From Lactobacillus sp. ESL0701 (lineage in GTDB: Bacteria > Bacillota > Bacilli > Lactobacillales > Lactobacillaceae): a stretch of 64,000 bases of DNA. Numbering within the stretch: the stretch's first letter is position 1; each line of letters begins with the position of its first letter. Position numbers and translations under genes: made by a program. This document shows, in pieces, positions 44,130 to 55,344 of this stretch. The DNA is taken from NCBI RefSeq assembly GCF_029433445.1, contig NZ_JAQTIC010000002.1, forward strand, positions 62,001 to 126,000, in the 5' to 3' direction. The notes beneath the pieces are model-generated. The model was not told the origin of the DNA. It saw only the letters and a list, made by a program, of their open reading frames with translations, and ran no database searches.

Positions 44130-45446
44130 TTAACCCAAGACTTCCTCTTTAAATTTAGCCAAACTGGCTAACCCGCGTTCACTAATCTTTTCGTGCCGTT
44201 CACGCTTATTACGGATCTTTTTACCTTCAAGCCCGGGAATAAGAGCAAAACTCGCATTCATTGGCTGAAAATGCTTTGCACTAGTTGTAGTCACATAATT
44301 AGCCATTGATCCAAGAGCTGTCACTTTAGGAAAAGCAACAGTTTCTTCACTCATTGCTCGTCTAGCCGCGTTAATCCCCGCAACCAAACCGCTGCCGGCA
44401 CTTTCGACATAGCCTTCAACCCCAGTCATTTGTCCGGCAAAGAACAAACCTGGTTGCTTTTTAGCTTCATAACTGGCGGTTAAGACTTCTGGTGAGGCCA
44501 TGTAAGTATTACGGTGCATTTTACCGTAACGGACAAACCGCGCATCGGCTAATCCCGGAATCATTGAAAAGACCCGCTTTTGCTCACCATATTTTAAGTG
44601 AGTTTGAAAACCAACGATATTATACATCGAAGCAGCGGCATTATCCTGGCGTAATTGAACAACCGCATACGGCGTTTCACCAGTATGTGGATCTTCCAGA
44701 CCAACTGGCTTTAGGGGACCAAATAACATTGTTTTACTTCCCCGCGCAGCCATAACTTCTATTGGCATACAGCCCTCAAATACGTCACTATTTTCAAAAC
44801 CGTGCATTTCAGCGGTTTCCGCATTAACCAATTCTCGCGCAAAACGGTCATATTCTTCTTTAGTCATTGGACAGTTCAGATAAGCTGCTTCCCCGCGGTC
44901 ATAACGTGACTTTTTATAAACGATTTCCTGATCAATCGAATCTGCCGCCACAATTGGTGCTGCCGCATCAAAAAAGTGCAGGCTATCCGTTCCAGAAAAT
45001 TGCTGAATTTGACTAGCTAAGGTGTCACTTGTCAATGGTCCCGTTGCAATCACCGTAATTCCATCCTGAGGAATAGTTGTGATTTCTTCATCATGAAAGG
45101 TTACATTAGGCAGCGAGCGTAACTTTTGGGTAACATAATCGCTAAATTTGTCCCGATCAACAGCCAGAGCGCCACCTGCTGGAACTTGCGTCTTATCAGC
45201 AGCCTCCAAAATAAGTGAATCCATCTGCCGCATTTCTTCTTTTAATAAGCCCACGGCATTTGACAACTGGTTGGAACGCATTGAATTAGTACAAACTAAC
45301 TCCGCAAAATTACCAGTCTTATGTGCTGGTGTTAACTTGTTAGGTCGCATTTCGTACAAGTCAACTTGAATTCCACGCTTTGCTAACTGCCAGGTTGCCT
45401 CACTGCCGGCAAGTCCACCGCCAATTACTGTTACATTTTTAGGCAT
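44130..45446 (-). CDS. trmFO: Folate-dependent tRNA (uracil-54-C5)-methyltransferase TrmFO
   Basis: This FAD enzyme makes T54 in tRNA using methylene-THF. The FAD-binding N-terminus [38 protein letters not shown], the [20 protein letters not shown] block and the C-terminal [21 protein letters not shown] are diagnostic. The ATG at 45446 gives the correct short N-terminus and has AAGGA upstream; the frame continues 18 more codons without support. It is part of the topA-trmFO-xerC-hslVU cluster. Confidence 0.95.
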   Translation of the reverse strand: MPKNVTVIGGGLAGSEATWQLAKRGIQVDLYEMRPNKLTPAHKTGNFAELVCTNSMRSNQLSNAVGLLKEEMRQMDSLILEAADKTQVPAGGALAVDRDKFSDYVTQKLRSLPNVTFHDEEITTIPQDGITVIATGPLTSDTLASQIQQFSGTDSLHFFDAAAPIVAADSIDQEIVYKKSRYDRGEAAYLNCPMTKEEYDRFARELVNAETAEMHGFENSDVFEGCMPIEVMAARGSKTMLFGPLKPVGLEDPHTGETPYAVVQLRQDNAAASMYNIVGFQTHLKYGEQKRVFSMIPGLADARFVRYGKMHRNTYMASPEVLTASYEAKKQPGLFFAGQMTGVEGYVESAGSGLVAGINAARRAMSEETVAFPKVTALGSMANYVTTTSAKHFQPMNASFALIPGLEGKKIRNKRERHEKISERGLASLAKFKEEVLG

Positions 45447-45532
45447 TCTAAGATATTCCTTTTCTAAAAAATATTTTTCTAAATACAAGAATATCATCAA
45501 ACCATATCTGACTTGATGATATTAACTTAAAT

Positions 45533-47644
45533 TTAACTTTCTTTTACAGCGCCTTCATCCTTAGGCTCCTCCTTGTAGTCGCCATTAGGACATAGCACGA
45601 CCAGTCCTTTTTTGTTTTTCTTTTCAACCAAAAAGTGACCATCATTTGGACAATTACGACCAATCGGCTTATCCCATGATACAAAATCACATTCTGGATA
45701 ACGGGAACAGCCAAAGAATTTGCGGTTACGCTTAGATTTCTTTTCAACGACATCCCCCTTGCCGCATTTTGGACAAGTGACACCAATCTTCTTCACAATT
45801 GCCTTAGTATTACGACAATCAGGGAAGCGCGAGCAAGCATAAAACTTACCGTACCGGCCCATTTTAATTACCATTGGTGCCCCGCAGATATCACAGTTAA
45901 AACCAGCTGGTTCATCCTTAATCTGAACCTTCTTGATGTCAGTATCTGCCTTATCAAGTTCCTTTTTGAAGGGATGATAATATTCATCAATTACCTTGAC
46001 CCAATCTTTTTTACCCTCTTCAACATTATCGAGGTCATTTTCCAATTGCGCGGTAAAATCAACGTTAACAATGTCAGGGAAGAACTTTTCAATTAAATCA
46101 TCAACAATTTCACCTAATTCTGTTGGAACAATTGCCTTACCTTCAAGTTTAACGTAATAGCGTCTTTGAATTGTATCAATAGTTGGGGCGTATGTTGACG
46201 GGCGACCGACACCATTTTCTTCAAGCGAACGAACCAAGCTAGCTTCAGTGTATCGTGCCGGCGGCAATGTAAAGTGCTGCTTGTTATCCGACTTAACTAA
46301 TTTAACTTGATCACCTTCATTTAAATCTGGCAATTCAACACTATTTTCCTGTTGATTATCGTAAACCTTAGTAAATCCAGGAAACTTCATCTTCGAACCA
46401 GTTGTTCTAAAAATGATACCATTTTGCGCGATATCAGCTCTGACCGTGTCATAGACAGCTGGTGTCATTTCACTAGCTAAAAAGCGTGACCAAATCAGTT
46501 TATATAACCGGTATTGCTCAGTAGTTAAGACTTCCTTAAGTGATTCTGGTGTCCGATAAATACTGGTAGGTCTAATCGCTTCATGGGCATCTTGGGCATC
46601 TTGGGCATTTTTAAAGTGTCGCTGACCTTTTGCTGCATATTCCTGACCATATTTTTCATTTAAAAACTTGGATGCTTCAGCTTGCGCGATTGGTGATGTC
46701 CGCTTAGAGTCGGTTCTCATATAGGTAATTAAACCGACCGTACCTTCTTTGCCTAAGCTAATTCCCTCATAGAGCTGCTGGGCAATGCTCATGGTCCGCC
46801 GCGTCCGGTAATTGAGCCGCTTATTGGCTTCCTGCTGCATTGTCGAAGTTGTAAATGGGGCAGCTGGCTGGCGGCGACGCTCACGGGCAACAACTTTGCT
46901 CACGTTAAACGGCTTTTTCTTATCAATTTTGGCTAAAACGTCCTGAACAGCATCATTATTTGGTAGTTCCCTCTTTTTACCGTCAACACCCCAAAATTGT
47001 GATTTGAAAGCTTGCTGATCCTTTTTAAATTCGGCATCAATTGTCCAATACTCTTCCGGCTTGAAGTTCTTGATCTCCTTTTCGCGGTCAATTACCAATT
47101 TTAAGGCAACTGACTGCACCCGACCAGCACTCAAGCCCTTTTTGACCTTATCCCATAAAATTGGAGATAGTGAATAACCCACTATCCGGTCAAGAATTCG
47201 CCGTGCCTGCTGAGCATTAACCGTGTCCATATCAATCGCCCGGGGATGCTTAAAGCTTTCCTTAACGGCATCCTTAGTAACCTCATTAAAAGTTACCCGG
47301 TTCTTCGCCGTATCGTCCAAATTTAATGCATGAGCAACATGCCACGCGATTGCTTCTCCTTCACGGTCGGGGTCGGATGCCAGATAAACATCTTTAGCCT
47401 TCTTAGCTTCCGACTTTAATTCCTTAATTGTGTCGCCTTTGCCGCGAATCGAAATATATTTTGGCTTGTAATCATTATCAAAATCAATTCCCATTTGTGA
47501 CTTAGGCAAATCGCGAATATGTCCTTTAGAAGCAATTACGCGATAATTACGACCTAAATATTTTTCAATCGTCTTAGCTTTTGCTGGCGATTCTACTATA
47601 ACTAATGTTTTTTTATTTTTACGTTTCTTTGACTTAGTAGGCAT
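45533..47644 (-). CDS. topA: DNA topoisomerase I
   Basis: Type IA topoisomerase relaxing negative supercoils. TOPRIM motif [30 protein letters not shown], and the active-site Tyr in [12 protein letters not shown] are present. At the C-terminus there are two four-Cys zinc modules (CDICGAP...CSRFPDC, CPKCGKG...CSRYPEC) and a third with only part of its Cys left. ATG 47644 with AGGAGG 7 bases before is preferred to the open frame at 47659. Confidence 0.96.
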   Translation of the reverse strand: MPTKSKKRKNKKTLVIVESPAKAKTIEKYLGRNYRVIASKGHIRDLPKSQMGIDFDNDYKPKYISIRGKGDTIKELKSEAKKAKDVYLASDPDREGEAIAWHVAHALNLDDTAKNRVTFNEVTKDAVKESFKHPRAIDMDTVNAQQARRILDRIVGYSLSPILWDKVKKGLSAGRVQSVALKLVIDREKEIKNFKPEEYWTIDAEFKKDQQAFKSQFWGVDGKKRELPNNDAVQDVLAKIDKKKPFNVSKVVARERRRQPAAPFTTSTMQQEANKRLNYRTRRTMSIAQQLYEGISLGKEGTVGLITYMRTDSKRTSPIAQAEASKFLNEKYGQEYAAKGQRHFKNAQDAQDAHEAIRPTSIYRTPESLKEVLTTEQYRLYKLIWSRFLASEMTPAVYDTVRADIAQNGIIFRTTGSKMKFPGFTKVYDNQQENSVELPDLNEGDQVKLVKSDNKQHFTLPPARYTEASLVRSLEENGVGRPSTYAPTIDTIQRRYYVKLEGKAIVPTELGEIVDDLIEKFFPDIVNVDFTAQLENDLDNVEEGKKDWVKVIDEYYHPFKKELDKADTDIKKVQIKDEPAGFNCDICGAPMVIKMGRYGKFYACSRFPDCRNTKAIVKKIGVTCPKCGKGDVVEKKSKRNRKFFGCSRYPECDFVSWDKPIGRNCPNDGHFLVEKKNKKGLVVLCPNGDYKEEPKDEGAVKES

Positions 47645-47709
47645 CAAATGCCTCCTCATTAAAATTCTATTTTTAAAAAATACTATTCTGAGAATAGAAT
47701 ATTTAATGG

Positions 47710-48558
47710 CTAGTTGTCAAATCTTTCATTTAATTTAAAGTCAGTAATTGGGTTAGCACCAGCCGCAATTAGTTTATTGGGACCTGCTGATAATGGACTA
47801 GTAATCGGACCTGGCACCGCATAAACATTGCGATTTTCTTGCAAAGCCAAATTAGCCGTAATCAGGGAACCTGACTTTTCCTTTGCCTCTGTGACTATGG
47901 TACTTTCGGCTAAACCCGCTAAAATACGATTACGCTCAGGAAAGCGAAAAGGTCGCGGCGGCGTGTCAGGTAAATATTCACTCAAAATCAGCCCCTGCTG
48001 GACAATTTTTTCTTGTGTGTTGTGGTTAACCATCGGGTAATAATGATTTAAGCCGTTACCAACAACCGCTATTGTCTGACCCCGATTTTGTAAAGTTGCC
48101 CGATGTGCTAAAACATCAACGCCTTTAGCTAGACCGCTAGCAATTACAATGTCATGCTTAACCAAATTAGGCACAAGTTGCGCCAAAACCTGCTGGCTAT
48201 ATGCCGTTGCCTGTCGTGAACCAACAATGGTCACAATTCTTTTTTGGAGCAAGGCAATATCCCCGCGAGCAAACAGAATTAGGGGCGGCTGATAGATTTG
48301 CCGCAATTGTTCAGGGTAATCATCATCAAAAAAGCTGATTACCTGACACTGCTTTTTGATTCGCTTAATCACTTTGCCAAATTTTTCTGACTTAAAGGCA
48401 GCTATACCGGCTTCTTTCACTGCCAGTGGCAAGGTCATTTGTTTTAATTTTTGGATACTTACTTGCTCATCGTCCAATTGGCTGGCAATTTGCAGCATTT
48501 TGACGTAACCCAGTCCCTTTTGTAACTTTAGGCGTAACAAAAAATTTGTTTTTTCCAT
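47710..48558 (-). CDS. dprA: DNA processing protein DprA
   Basis: DprA loads RecA on incoming single-stranded DNA during transformation. The Rossmann-like domain shows [21 protein letters not shown] and [17 protein letters not shown] with [12 protein letters not shown]. It is 282 residues long and lacks the C-terminal winged helix present in some relatives. AGGAGG precedes the ATG. No other competence gene is in the window, so natural competence cannot be inferred. Confidence 0.95.
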   Translation of the reverse strand: MEKTNFLLRLKLQKGLGYVKMLQIASQLDDEQVSIQKLKQMTLPLAVKEAGIAAFKSEKFGKVIKRIKKQCQVISFFDDDYPEQLRQIYQPPLILFARGDIALLQKRIVTIVGSRQATAYSQQVLAQLVPNLVKHDIVIASGLAKGVDVLAHRATLQNRGQTIAVVGNGLNHYYPMVNHNTQEKIVQQGLILSEYLPDTPPRPFRFPERNRILAGLAESTIVTEAKEKSGSLITANLALQENRNVYAVPGPITSPLSAGPNKLIAAGANPITDFKLNERFDN

Positions 48559-48610
48559 TAAAAAAGCCTCCTAATTACACATACGTGAAAAAGGAGGAAA
48601 TATTCTATTT

Positions 48611-49363
48611 TTATTTAAAAAAATCACTAACTGGGGCAAAAGTCTTACGGTGAATTGGAGTTGGTCCGTATTTCTTCAGTGCGGCAAGATGGACACTGGT
48701 CCCATAGCCAGCATTGTGATCAAATTGGTACTGCGGATAAATTTTACTATAATCAGTCATTAACTGATCACGAAAAACCTTGGCGACAATTGAGGCGGCA
48801 GCGATGGAATTAGACTTCGCATCCCCCTTAATTAGGCGCACCTGCGGCAAGTCAACTGGGACATCCATCGCATCAACTAGTAACGCGTCCGGCTTACGAT
48901 CAAGATCCATAACTGCCTGCGCCATCGCCAACCTATCAGCTTCATAAATATTAATTTCGTCGATTACCTGGGCACTTTTGACTCCAACGGCAACACTGAC
49001 TGCTTCTTGCAAAATTTTCGGGTATAGTTCCAGCCGTTTTTGCGGTGTCAACTTTTTAGAATCATTAACATCAAGCAGATCAAACTTAGCATCAATAATT
49101 ACCGCAGCCGTAACTACTGGTCCAGCTAAAGGACCACGGCCAACTTCATCCACGCCGGCAACCATTTGACCCTTAGCCCAAAATTCCTGTTCATACCGCA
49201 TTCTAGTTAAAAAGTCGGCTTTTTTTTGCGCCAGTTTTTCTTTGCGGCGATAATAACTAGCTAATAACTTTTGGACTCCCGCACGTGGGTCAGTACTTAA
49301 CGAAGCTAATTCTGCTTCACTAACCTCAGTGGTAAGCAGCTCTTTTACTTCTTTAATTGTCAT
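48611..49363 (-). CDS. rnhB: Ribonuclease HII
   Basis: Removes ribonucleotides from DNA. Catalytic acidic residues are in [17 protein letters not shown] (Asp-Glu), later LLVDAMD and the C-terminal [10 protein letters not shown] region. The N-terminal 70 residues before the catalytic core are the extension common in Firmicute RnhB. The start overlaps the rbgA stop as ATGA, so the two are translationally coupled. Confidence 0.96.
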   Translation of the reverse strand: MTIKEVKELLTTEVSEAELASLSTDPRAGVQKLLASYYRRKEKLAQKKADFLTRMRYEQEFWAKGQMVAGVDEVGRGPLAGPVVTAAVIIDAKFDLLDVNDSKKLTPQKRLELYPKILQEAVSVAVGVKSAQVIDEINIYEADRLAMAQAVMDLDRKPDALLVDAMDVPVDLPQVRLIKGDAKSNSIAAASIVAKVFRDQLMTDYSKIYPQYQFDHNAGYGTSVHLAALKKYGPTPIHRKTFAPVSDFFK

Positions 49364-50199
49364 GGGCGATCCAGCGTAATTCGACCAACTTTACCCTTAC
49401 GCAGCCGCTGCAGTAAGTAAAGTGAAAAGCGATCATAATCATCCCGCATCCCATAGGATTCGGTCATTGCCAGCAATAAGTCAGTATCGTTAATCTTAAC
49501 TACTTCGTCTTTAGGAGTTCTGGCGAATTTTGCCAGATCAGCCAAATAATATTTGCGCAGATTCTTCATTAAAAATAGCGCCACGTCATCAGCATGAAAA
49601 ATACTGTCTTTAATAGCTCCAAATGCAGCTAATTTATAACCAACCTCTTGATCGTCAAATTTAGGCCATAAAATTCCTGGTGTATCTAAAATTTGAATAT
49701 TAGTCTGTGTCTTAAGCCAAGTTTGACCTTTGGTTACCCCTGGCTTATTCCCAACTGCAGCTACATTGCGACCAACCAAACGATTAATAATTGTTGACTT
49801 GCCACAGTTAGGGATGCCGGCTAAGGCAATTCTAATCACTGGATTAGAAGCCCCCTTGGCCTCAAGTTTAGCCACCTTGTCTGCTGCGGCTTTTTTAACC
49901 ATGCGAACTAGCACTTGCATGTTAGTATTATGCAGTGAGTCCATCGCCATGACAAATTTGCCTTTGCCCGCAAACTTCTTTTGCCAAATTTTAGTTAATA
50001 CCGGATCAGCTAAATCTGCCTTATTTAAAATTATTAAGTGCGGTTTAGTACCTACTAATTCCTCAATCATTGGGTTTCTTGATGATTGCGGGATACGGGC
50101 ATCCAAGACTTCAACTAAAACGTCAATTAGCCCCATCTTGTCTTCAAGCTGGTTACGCGCCTTGTTCATATGTCCCGGATACCATTGAATTGTCGCCAT
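49360..50199 (-). CDS. rbgA: Ribosome biogenesis GTPase RbgA (YlqF)
   Basis: Circularly permuted GTPase needed for late 50S assembly. The motif order is G4 NKAD (about residue 57-60), then G1 GIPNCGKS, and G3 DTPG, which defines the permuted family. The N-terminus WYPGHMNKA and a C-terminal ANTAR-like helical domain agree with RbgA. It is followed by rnhB with a 4-base overlap; a terminator separates it from yozE upstream. Confidence 0.95.
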   Translation of the reverse strand: MATIQWYPGHMNKARNQLEDKMGLIDVLVEVLDARIPQSSRNPMIEELVGTKPHLIILNKADLADPVLTKIWQKKFAGKGKFVMAMDSLHNTNMQVLVRMVKKAAADKVAKLEAKGASNPVIRIALAGIPNCGKSTIINRLVGRNVAAVGNKPGVTKGQTWLKTQTNIQILDTPGILWPKFDDQEVGYKLAAFGAIKDSIFHADDVALFLMKNLRKYYLADLAKFARTPKDEVVKINDTDLLLAMTESYGMRDDYDRFSLYLLQRLRKGKVGRITLDRP

Positions 50200-50218
50200 C
50201 TTTTGTCCTCTTTAACAC

Positions 50219-50247
50219 TAAAAAAGCTCCAAAAGTTAGGAGCTTTA
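50219..50247 (-). terminator. Terminator after yozE
   Basis: On the minus strand AAAGCTCC and GGAGCTTT form an 8-bp stem with an 8-base loop followed by TTTT, just past the yozE stop. Confidence 0.85.
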
Positions 50248-50248
50248 C

Positions 50249-50479
50249 TTAATACGCCATCTTTTCTTGATACATCTCGTAGGCCTGATCAAAAATACTC
50301 ATGCTAGATAAATAACCAGCATTCAGTTCAAGATAATCAGACAGCTTTTCGTAATCCTGTTCCTGTTTAGGAAAAGTCTGATCATTCTGAGCATTGTTTG
50401 CAAACTGCGCGATTTCATCATTTGAATCACTATCACGCTGGGTCATTAAGTAACGATAAAAACTCTCTCGATAAGCCAT
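50249..50479 (-). CDS. yozE: YozE/UPF0346 family protein
   Basis: This 76-residue acidic helical protein starts [16 protein letters not shown], the family signature, and continues with a short helical bundle ending [22 protein letters not shown]. Structures of B. subtilis YozE show a SAM-like helical fold, but its function is not known. It follows degV copy 2 by 2 bases and ends at a terminator. Confidence 0.88.
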   Translation of the reverse strand: MAYRESFYRYLMTQRDSDSNDEIAQFANNAQNDQTFPKQEQDYEKLSDYLELNAGYLSSMSIFDQAYEMYQEKMAY

Positions 50480-50481
50480 GA

Positions 50482-51342
50482 TTACTCCGTATAGTACAAA
50501 ATTGCATAAGCGTCTAGCCCTGTATGAGTCGCAATAATTGGACTCGTTTCACGCACCAGTACGTCAATATCAGGATTAATCTCCTTGATTTTTTGGGTAA
50601 AATCTTTTAATTTTTGCGGAACACCATCAAGGGAAACATAAGAAATTCCTACTTCCTTGATCTTATCCTTGTTAGCTTCAATATCAGCTAAAACTCGATT
50701 GTCAAAGGCTATTGAGAATTTTTTGCCGCGTCCTTTTTTGGCCACTTTTAAATGACCTCCCGGCATCTGCAACTCAAGGCGAATGTTCAGTAGAGTAGCA
50801 ATTTTACCAGAAACAGGTCCCAGTCGTCCACCCTTGATGATATTTTCTAAATTAACAACTATCAGTCTTAACCGCTGCGTCTTCTTAATATGTTCTATGT
50901 GTTCTAAGATTTCTTGGACTGTCTGTCCTTTCAAAGCACCACGGGCAGCTTCTAAAACCTGTAATCCTTCAGCCCGATCAGTTAATTCTGAATCGACTAA
51001 ATTTACCTGCTCATCCTTACCAGCAATTTTGACGGCCTGTCTTGCTGCGTCAATCGTTCCACTCAAGCCCTTGCCTAAAAAGATACCAATAACTTCACTG
51101 CCATCAGCAGTCAACTGATTGATAGTATCAACTAGCTGACCGATTGGCGGTTGACTAGTCTTCGGTAATTCTTTTGCTGTCATCATCTTTTCAACAAATT
51201 CTTGCCGTGTAATATCCACGCCATCAACGTATGTTTTGTCATCAATTGTCACCAACAACGGGATAACTGTGATATGATATTTTTCGATTTCCTCTGGCGT
51301 TAGCTGCGCTGAAGAATCTGTCATGATTTTTATTTCTGACAA
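50482..51342 (-). CDS. DegV family fatty-acid-binding protein (copy 2)
   Basis: It has the same family segments as copy 1: [55 protein letters not shown] and [21 protein letters not shown] fatty-acid carrier to FakA is the expected role. I chose TTG 51342, which has GAGGG 8 bases upstream; the open frame begins with another TTG at 51357 and the first ATG (51324) would cut into the conserved strand. The two copies differ in their ligand-pocket residues, suggesting different fatty acid preferences. Confidence 0.85.
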   Translation of the reverse strand: MSEIKIMTDSSAQLTPEEIEKYHITVIPLLVTIDDKTYVDGVDITRQEFVEKMMTAKELPKTSQPPIGQLVDTINQLTADGSEVIGIFLGKGLSGTIDAARQAVKIAGKDEQVNLVDSELTDRAEGLQVLEAARGALKGQTVQEILEHIEHIKKTQRLRLIVVNLENIIKGGRLGPVSGKIATLLNIRLELQMPGGHLKVAKKGRGKKFSIAFDNRVLADIEANKDKIKEVGISYVSLDGVPQKLKDFTQKIKEINPDIDVLVRETSPIIATHTGLDAYAILYYTE

Positions 51343-51460
51343 CGTATTCGCCCTCAATTCTAATTCGCGTTACATTTTATGATAAGATGTTAACAATATC
51401 AATACAAGCATTATAGCAAAAAAACTTAATGCAGAAGAAAATGATTGGACTATTTTGATA

Positions 51461-52126
51461 ATGAAATTAAAACAACTTTGGCAAGAGCCAACAACAAGAT
51501 CAAAAACATATTACATCCTAGACAATACCTTTAGTGCCATTACCCACGGAATTGGGTTTGGTTTAGCTGTCGCCGGTCTAGTAATGCTAATTATTAGAGC
51601 CGCAGCTACTGGAAATGCCTTGCGCATTGTTACTTTCAGTATTTATGGTGCCTGTTTGGTCTTTTTATACCTGTTCTCGACTCTTTTTCACAGCTTAATC
51701 TTTACTAGAGCACGTAATGTTTTTCAAATTTTTGATCATTCATCAATCTTTTTATTGATCGCTGGCTCATACACCCCATATTCTCTTGTTGCTATCGGTG
51801 GGATATGGGGCTGGATTTTATTCTCCCTTATCTGGGCATTAACCATTTTTGGCATTATTTACTACATCTTCAACCGTGGCAAACATACTATTCTTGATAC
51901 CGTTTTGTACGTTGCCATGGGCTGGCTGGTGATTTTTTCTGGACACTCACTCTATATCCGTCTTAGTCCGGTTGGTTTCTGGCTGCTTGTAGGCGGCGGA
52001 ATTGCTTATACTGTCGGTGCCTTATTATACACAATGCGGCATATTCCCTTTATCCATGTTATCTGGCACTTATTTGTCATGCTGGGATCAGGACTAATGT
52101 ACTTTTCGGTCCTACTTTACGTTTAA
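51461..52126 (+). CDS. Hemolysin III family membrane protein (YqfA/PAQR-like)
   Basis: A seven-span membrane protein of about 221 residues with the PAQR motifs: N-terminal Ser-x-His region [38 protein letters not shown] and the C-terminal [12 protein letters not shown]. The conserved His and Asp residues form a zinc site in this hydrolase superfamily. Hemolysis is historical naming. ATG 51461 is used; no strong ribosome binding site is visible. Its 3' end overlaps that of cca. Confidence 0.88.
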   Translation: MKLKQLWQEPTTRSKTYYILDNTFSAITHGIGFGLAVAGLVMLIIRAAATGNALRIVTFSIYGACLVFLYLFSTLFHSLIFTRARNVFQIFDHSSIFLLIAGSYTPYSLVAIGGIWGWILFSLIWALTIFGIIYYIFNRGKHTILDTVLYVAMGWLVIFSGHSLYIRLSPVGFWLLVGGGIAYTVGALLYTMRHIPFIHVIWHLFVMLGSGLMYFSVLLYV

Positions 52127-53319
52127 TTATCTGCCAAAAAAGCAGTGACTGCCTCCACTGTATTTTCAAGTTCACCAGAAATTATCTTTTGCTTAATTGA
52201 GGTCAATAATTGTCCCAACTTTGGTCCCGGAGTAATTCCAGAATTAATCAAAAAGCGACCATCAATCGCGAGCTCTGCTGTCGACTTAATCGGTAAGGCA
52301 ACATAGCGATCAACCAGAGCTTTAGAATTAACTGGTTGACCTAAAATATGAGCAACATCAATTGCATTTAACAAGATTTCTTTTCCTGCTTCAAAGAGCT
52401 CAAAATCGGTTGGTGTCCGTTCTGAAAGCAAATCAAACAAGGTAACAATTTTTTCAACCTCGCTAGTCATGGCATTTGAATTTTTCCAATCACGCATAAA
52501 TTTCGTGATTTGTTTATTAGGAATTTTAAGCAAAATTATCACAATTGCCCAAAGACTAGTTTCCATATCCGGATTAAATTCTAAGCTGGGATAAATTGCT
52601 AGCAGGTCACTTTTACCGCAAAAATCGGGAACATCCTCACTTAATTGCGTATCTAAAAAGACCTGAAAAGCTTGCCGTGAATGTGGTCCAATACCCATCT
52701 TAACAAATTCATCACGAATCCGTTCTACCGAGATTTTTTGTAAGAGCTGGTGGTTATCCTTAACTGCCTGCTCTGTTTTTGTTTCTAAGTCAAATTGCAG
52801 CTGGCTCATGAACCGCACCGCACGCATCATTCGCAAGGCATCTTCGTTAAAGCGCTTTTCGGGATCGCCAACCGCCCTAATCACATGCTTTTGCAAATCA
52901 CCTAGACCATCAAACAAATCAATAATTTCACCGCTCGTATTCATTGCCAAGGCATTGATTGTAAAGTCCCGCCGTTTAAGGTCTTCACTCAAATTTTGTA
53001 CAAACGTCACATGATCAGGTCGGCGGAAGTCCTGATAGCCAGATTCGGTTCTAAAAGTAGTAATTTCATAACTTTCATTATCATACAGGACAGTCACGGT
53101 TCCATGCTTAATCCCAGTATCAATTGACCTATTAAACAGTTCCTTAACTTCTTCTGGATATGCACTAGTTGCAATATCAATATCATGGATATGCCGTCCT
53201 AGCAATAAATCACGAACAGAGCCACCAACAAAGTAGGCTTCAAAGCCTGCTTGTTCTAATGTTTTAAGAACGGGTAGCGCCGCCGTAAAGATCGCGGGTA
53301 ATTCATTTATTTTCATCAT
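52123..53319 (-). CDS. cca: CCA tRNA nucleotidyltransferase
   Basis: Adds or repairs the 3' CCA of tRNA. The nucleotidyltransferase signature [22 protein letters not shown] (with the Asp pair), [11 protein letters not shown] and the RNA-binding [12 protein letters not shown] helix are present. Length is 398 residues (class II bacterial type without HD domain). Its last bases overlap the convergent hemolysin III gene by 4 bases, leaving no room for a terminator between them. Confidence 0.95.
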   Translation of the reverse strand: MMKINELPAIFTAALPVLKTLEQAGFEAYFVGGSVRDLLLGRHIHDIDIATSAYPEEVKELFNRSIDTGIKHGTVTVLYDNESYEITTFRTESGYQDFRRPDHVTFVQNLSEDLKRRDFTINALAMNTSGEIIDLFDGLGDLQKHVIRAVGDPEKRFNEDALRMMRAVRFMSQLQFDLETKTEQAVKDNHQLLQKISVERIRDEFVKMGIGPHSRQAFQVFLDTQLSEDVPDFCGKSDLLAIYPSLEFNPDMETSLWAIVIILLKIPNKQITKFMRDWKNSNAMTSEVEKIVTLFDLLSERTPTDFELFEAGKEILLNAIDVAHILGQPVNSKALVDRYVALPIKSTAELAIDGRFLINSGITPGPKLGQLLTSIKQKIISGELENTVEAVTAFLADN

Positions 53320-53457
53320 TAATAATCAACTCATTTATCTTAATTTTTGTCAGTTAAATAAGCACCATTATTTTAATTTATAATAGTGTCACTGCATATT
53401 ATAGCCTATTTACGAATCAAACACGACTTCTCTTGTATTATCTCGAAAAATTGCCAA

Positions 53458-53485
53458 ACAAAAAAGGCCACATCATGGTCTTTTT
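53458..53485 (-). terminator. Terminator after the TPR gene
   Basis: On the minus strand AAAAAGACCA and TGGCCTTTTT pair with one mismatch around a 5-base loop, followed by T residues. Confidence 0.7.
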
Positions 53486-53501
53486 GTGTTAAAAAATTTA
53501 A

Positions 53502-54755
53502 TTAATCAGCTAATTGATTGTACAACTCCTGCATCTCGCCGTCTTCTGGCTCCAGCTTTAAATAGCGCTCTAACAGCTGCAAGACGATTTCAGTAGCATT
53601 AGCCTCAGTATTAAAGAAACGAATCATTTGCTTCAAAAAAGCGGGATTACCTTGAAATTCTGGATACGCCAGCAAGAACTCACTCTTGGCCTTATCGCTG
53701 TTATCCAAATTCTCATAAGAAAGGGCCATATTCCAGTGAGCTTGCGGCTCCAAATCACTTTCATCAAGCTTACTAAACAGTTTAAGATTAGCCTCGTTCT
53801 TATTTTCATGTAGGTAAAGATTAGACAATTGCAGCCGCAAATCGTTATTTTCCGGTTGAACCTTTAACCCCCGCGTCAATAGATCCTCAGCCGTCTTTAG
53901 GTCATTGAGATTAGCTGCTGCACGGGCACCCTTAGAATACAATATTGGGTCAAGTTCGTTATAAGCTAGTCCTGCCTGACTAGAACGCAAAACCTGCTCG
54001 TTATCATTTTTATGCTCATAGGCAGTAGCTAAGAGCGGATAAGCATTGACGTAATCCGGACTCTGATCAATTACGTCATTTAAATAAGTAATTGCCTGAT
54101 CATCTTTATTAACATTAAGCATAATCAAAGCAGCTTGATACTTACTGTCAATATCTAAAATATCGCCGCTATGCTCTTCAATTACCTTGCTGGCTTCTTC
54201 ATAACGGCCCAATTTAGCCAAGGTTTGAAACAGGCGGTCAGTTAAGTTAACTTCACTAATATTCTTGTGACGCGTTAATAAATCTTGGTACAAAGTCAAA
54301 GCTTGCTCATTATGGCCGCTCAGGTAATCTAATTCAGCCAAGCCAAACTTAATAACATCTTCGTCTGGAGCTAATTTAGCCGCCTTCAGCAGCTTGCTAT
54401 GAGCTGTCTCAAGCAAACCGTTAGTTTGATAATAATCAGCTTGAACTAACAAACTATCCAGGTAGGCAGAAGAAGCTTCATCAATGTTATATAGCAATGA
54501 CAGACCATCATCTTCTTCGCCATCATTTAACAAAATTTCAGCTAAGTAGACTTTAAATAAGTCTTCCTTTGGAAATTGGGCAATCAAGCTCCGATAAACT
54601 TCTTTAGATAAGTTAGTAAAGCCTAAGCCCGTTAAATTTTCAGCCAAAGATGCCAAGACTTCTGGGTCATCGTTATCCAAGGCCTTTTTAAGTAAGACTT
54701 TTTCCTGTGAAAAATCTTGTCTTTCAATTGAATCAAGTAGTTGTTCAGAATACAT
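53502..54755 (-). CDS. Tetratricopeptide repeat protein (YpiA-like)
   Basis: This soluble 417-residue protein is made almost entirely of TPR-like helix pairs, with recurring LAxxYxxxGxxxxA patterns (for example LATAYEHKNDNEQVL, LADYYQTNGLLETAHSKLL). Such proteins act as scaffolds. B. subtilis ypiA is a similar gene in a related neighbourhood. Acidic overall, no membrane segment. The partner is unknown. Confidence 0.8.
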   Translation of the reverse strand: MYSEQLLDSIERQDFSQEKVLLKKALDNDDPEVLASLAENLTGLGFTNLSKEVYRSLIAQFPKEDLFKVYLAEILLNDGEEDDGLSLLYNIDEASSAYLDSLLVQADYYQTNGLLETAHSKLLKAAKLAPDEDVIKFGLAELDYLSGHNEQALTLYQDLLTRHKNISEVNLTDRLFQTLAKLGRYEEASKVIEEHSGDILDIDSKYQAALIMLNVNKDDQAITYLNDVIDQSPDYVNAYPLLATAYEHKNDNEQVLRSSQAGLAYNELDPILYSKGARAAANLNDLKTAEDLLTRGLKVQPENNDLRLQLSNLYLHENKNEANLKLFSKLDESDLEPQAHWNMALSYENLDNSDKAKSEFLLAYPEFQGNPAFLKQMIRFFNTEANATEIVLQLLERYLKLEPEDGEMQELYNQLAD

Positions 54756-54830
54756 TTAGTCCCTCCATTACTCCTAATTATGCCATAAAATCAGCCTAAC
54801 AAAAAATATCCCGAATTATTTACACCAATC

Positions 54831-54864
54831 AAAAAAGATGGCAACAATCACGTTGCCATCTTTT
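54831..54864 (-). terminator. Terminator after hup
   Basis: AAAAGATGGCAAC and GTTGCCATCTTTT form a perfect 13-bp stem with a 6-base loop just beyond the HU stop. Confidence 0.93.
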
Positions 54865-54881
54865 AGGGTAAAACTATTAAA

Positions 54882-55157
54882 CTATTTAACAGCTTCTTTA
54901 AGAGCCTTACCAGGTCTAAATGCAGGAACCTTACTTGCTGGGATTTTAATTTCATCACCAGTTTGTGGGTTACGACCCTTACGGGCTGCACGTTCACGAA
55001 CTTCAAAAGTACCAAAACCAATCAATTGAACTTTGTTACCCTTTGCAAGATCATCTTGGATTGAGCTGAAAATTGCATCAACAGCAGTAGCTGCGTCTTT
55101 CTTAGTTAATTTAGTTCTTGAAGCTACTTCAGAAACTAATTCTGCTTTATTTGCCAT
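54882..55157 (-). CDS. hup: DNA-binding protein HU
   Basis: The 91-residue nucleoid protein reads [17 protein letters not shown] at the start and has the DNA-binding arm [17 protein letters not shown]. It is the only HU-type gene in the window. ATG 55157 with GGAGGTGA upstream is the clear start; the longer open frame is not supported. It is monocistronic, with a leader of more than 100 bases in the 187-base gap to der that contains a small hairpin (TTCTTCA/TGAAGAA). Confidence 0.97.
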   Translation of the reverse strand: MANKAELVSEVASRTKLTKKDAATAVDAIFSSIQDDLAKGNKVQLIGFGTFEVRERAARKGRNPQTGDEIKIPASKVPAFRPGKALKEAVK

Positions 55158-55344
55158 CTGGACTTCACCTCCCAAAATTTGGATCCACTTAACTAAATCC
55201 AAAGCCTATTCTTCAAACTGAAGAACGAGAAATAATGATTTTGATTCAATCACTGTTTCTATGACCCAAAATAGCACAAAAGCCTTAGTACAACAAGCTT
55301 TTTTGCTAAAAAGATTAATTTTTATGCATTTGCAATATACAAAA

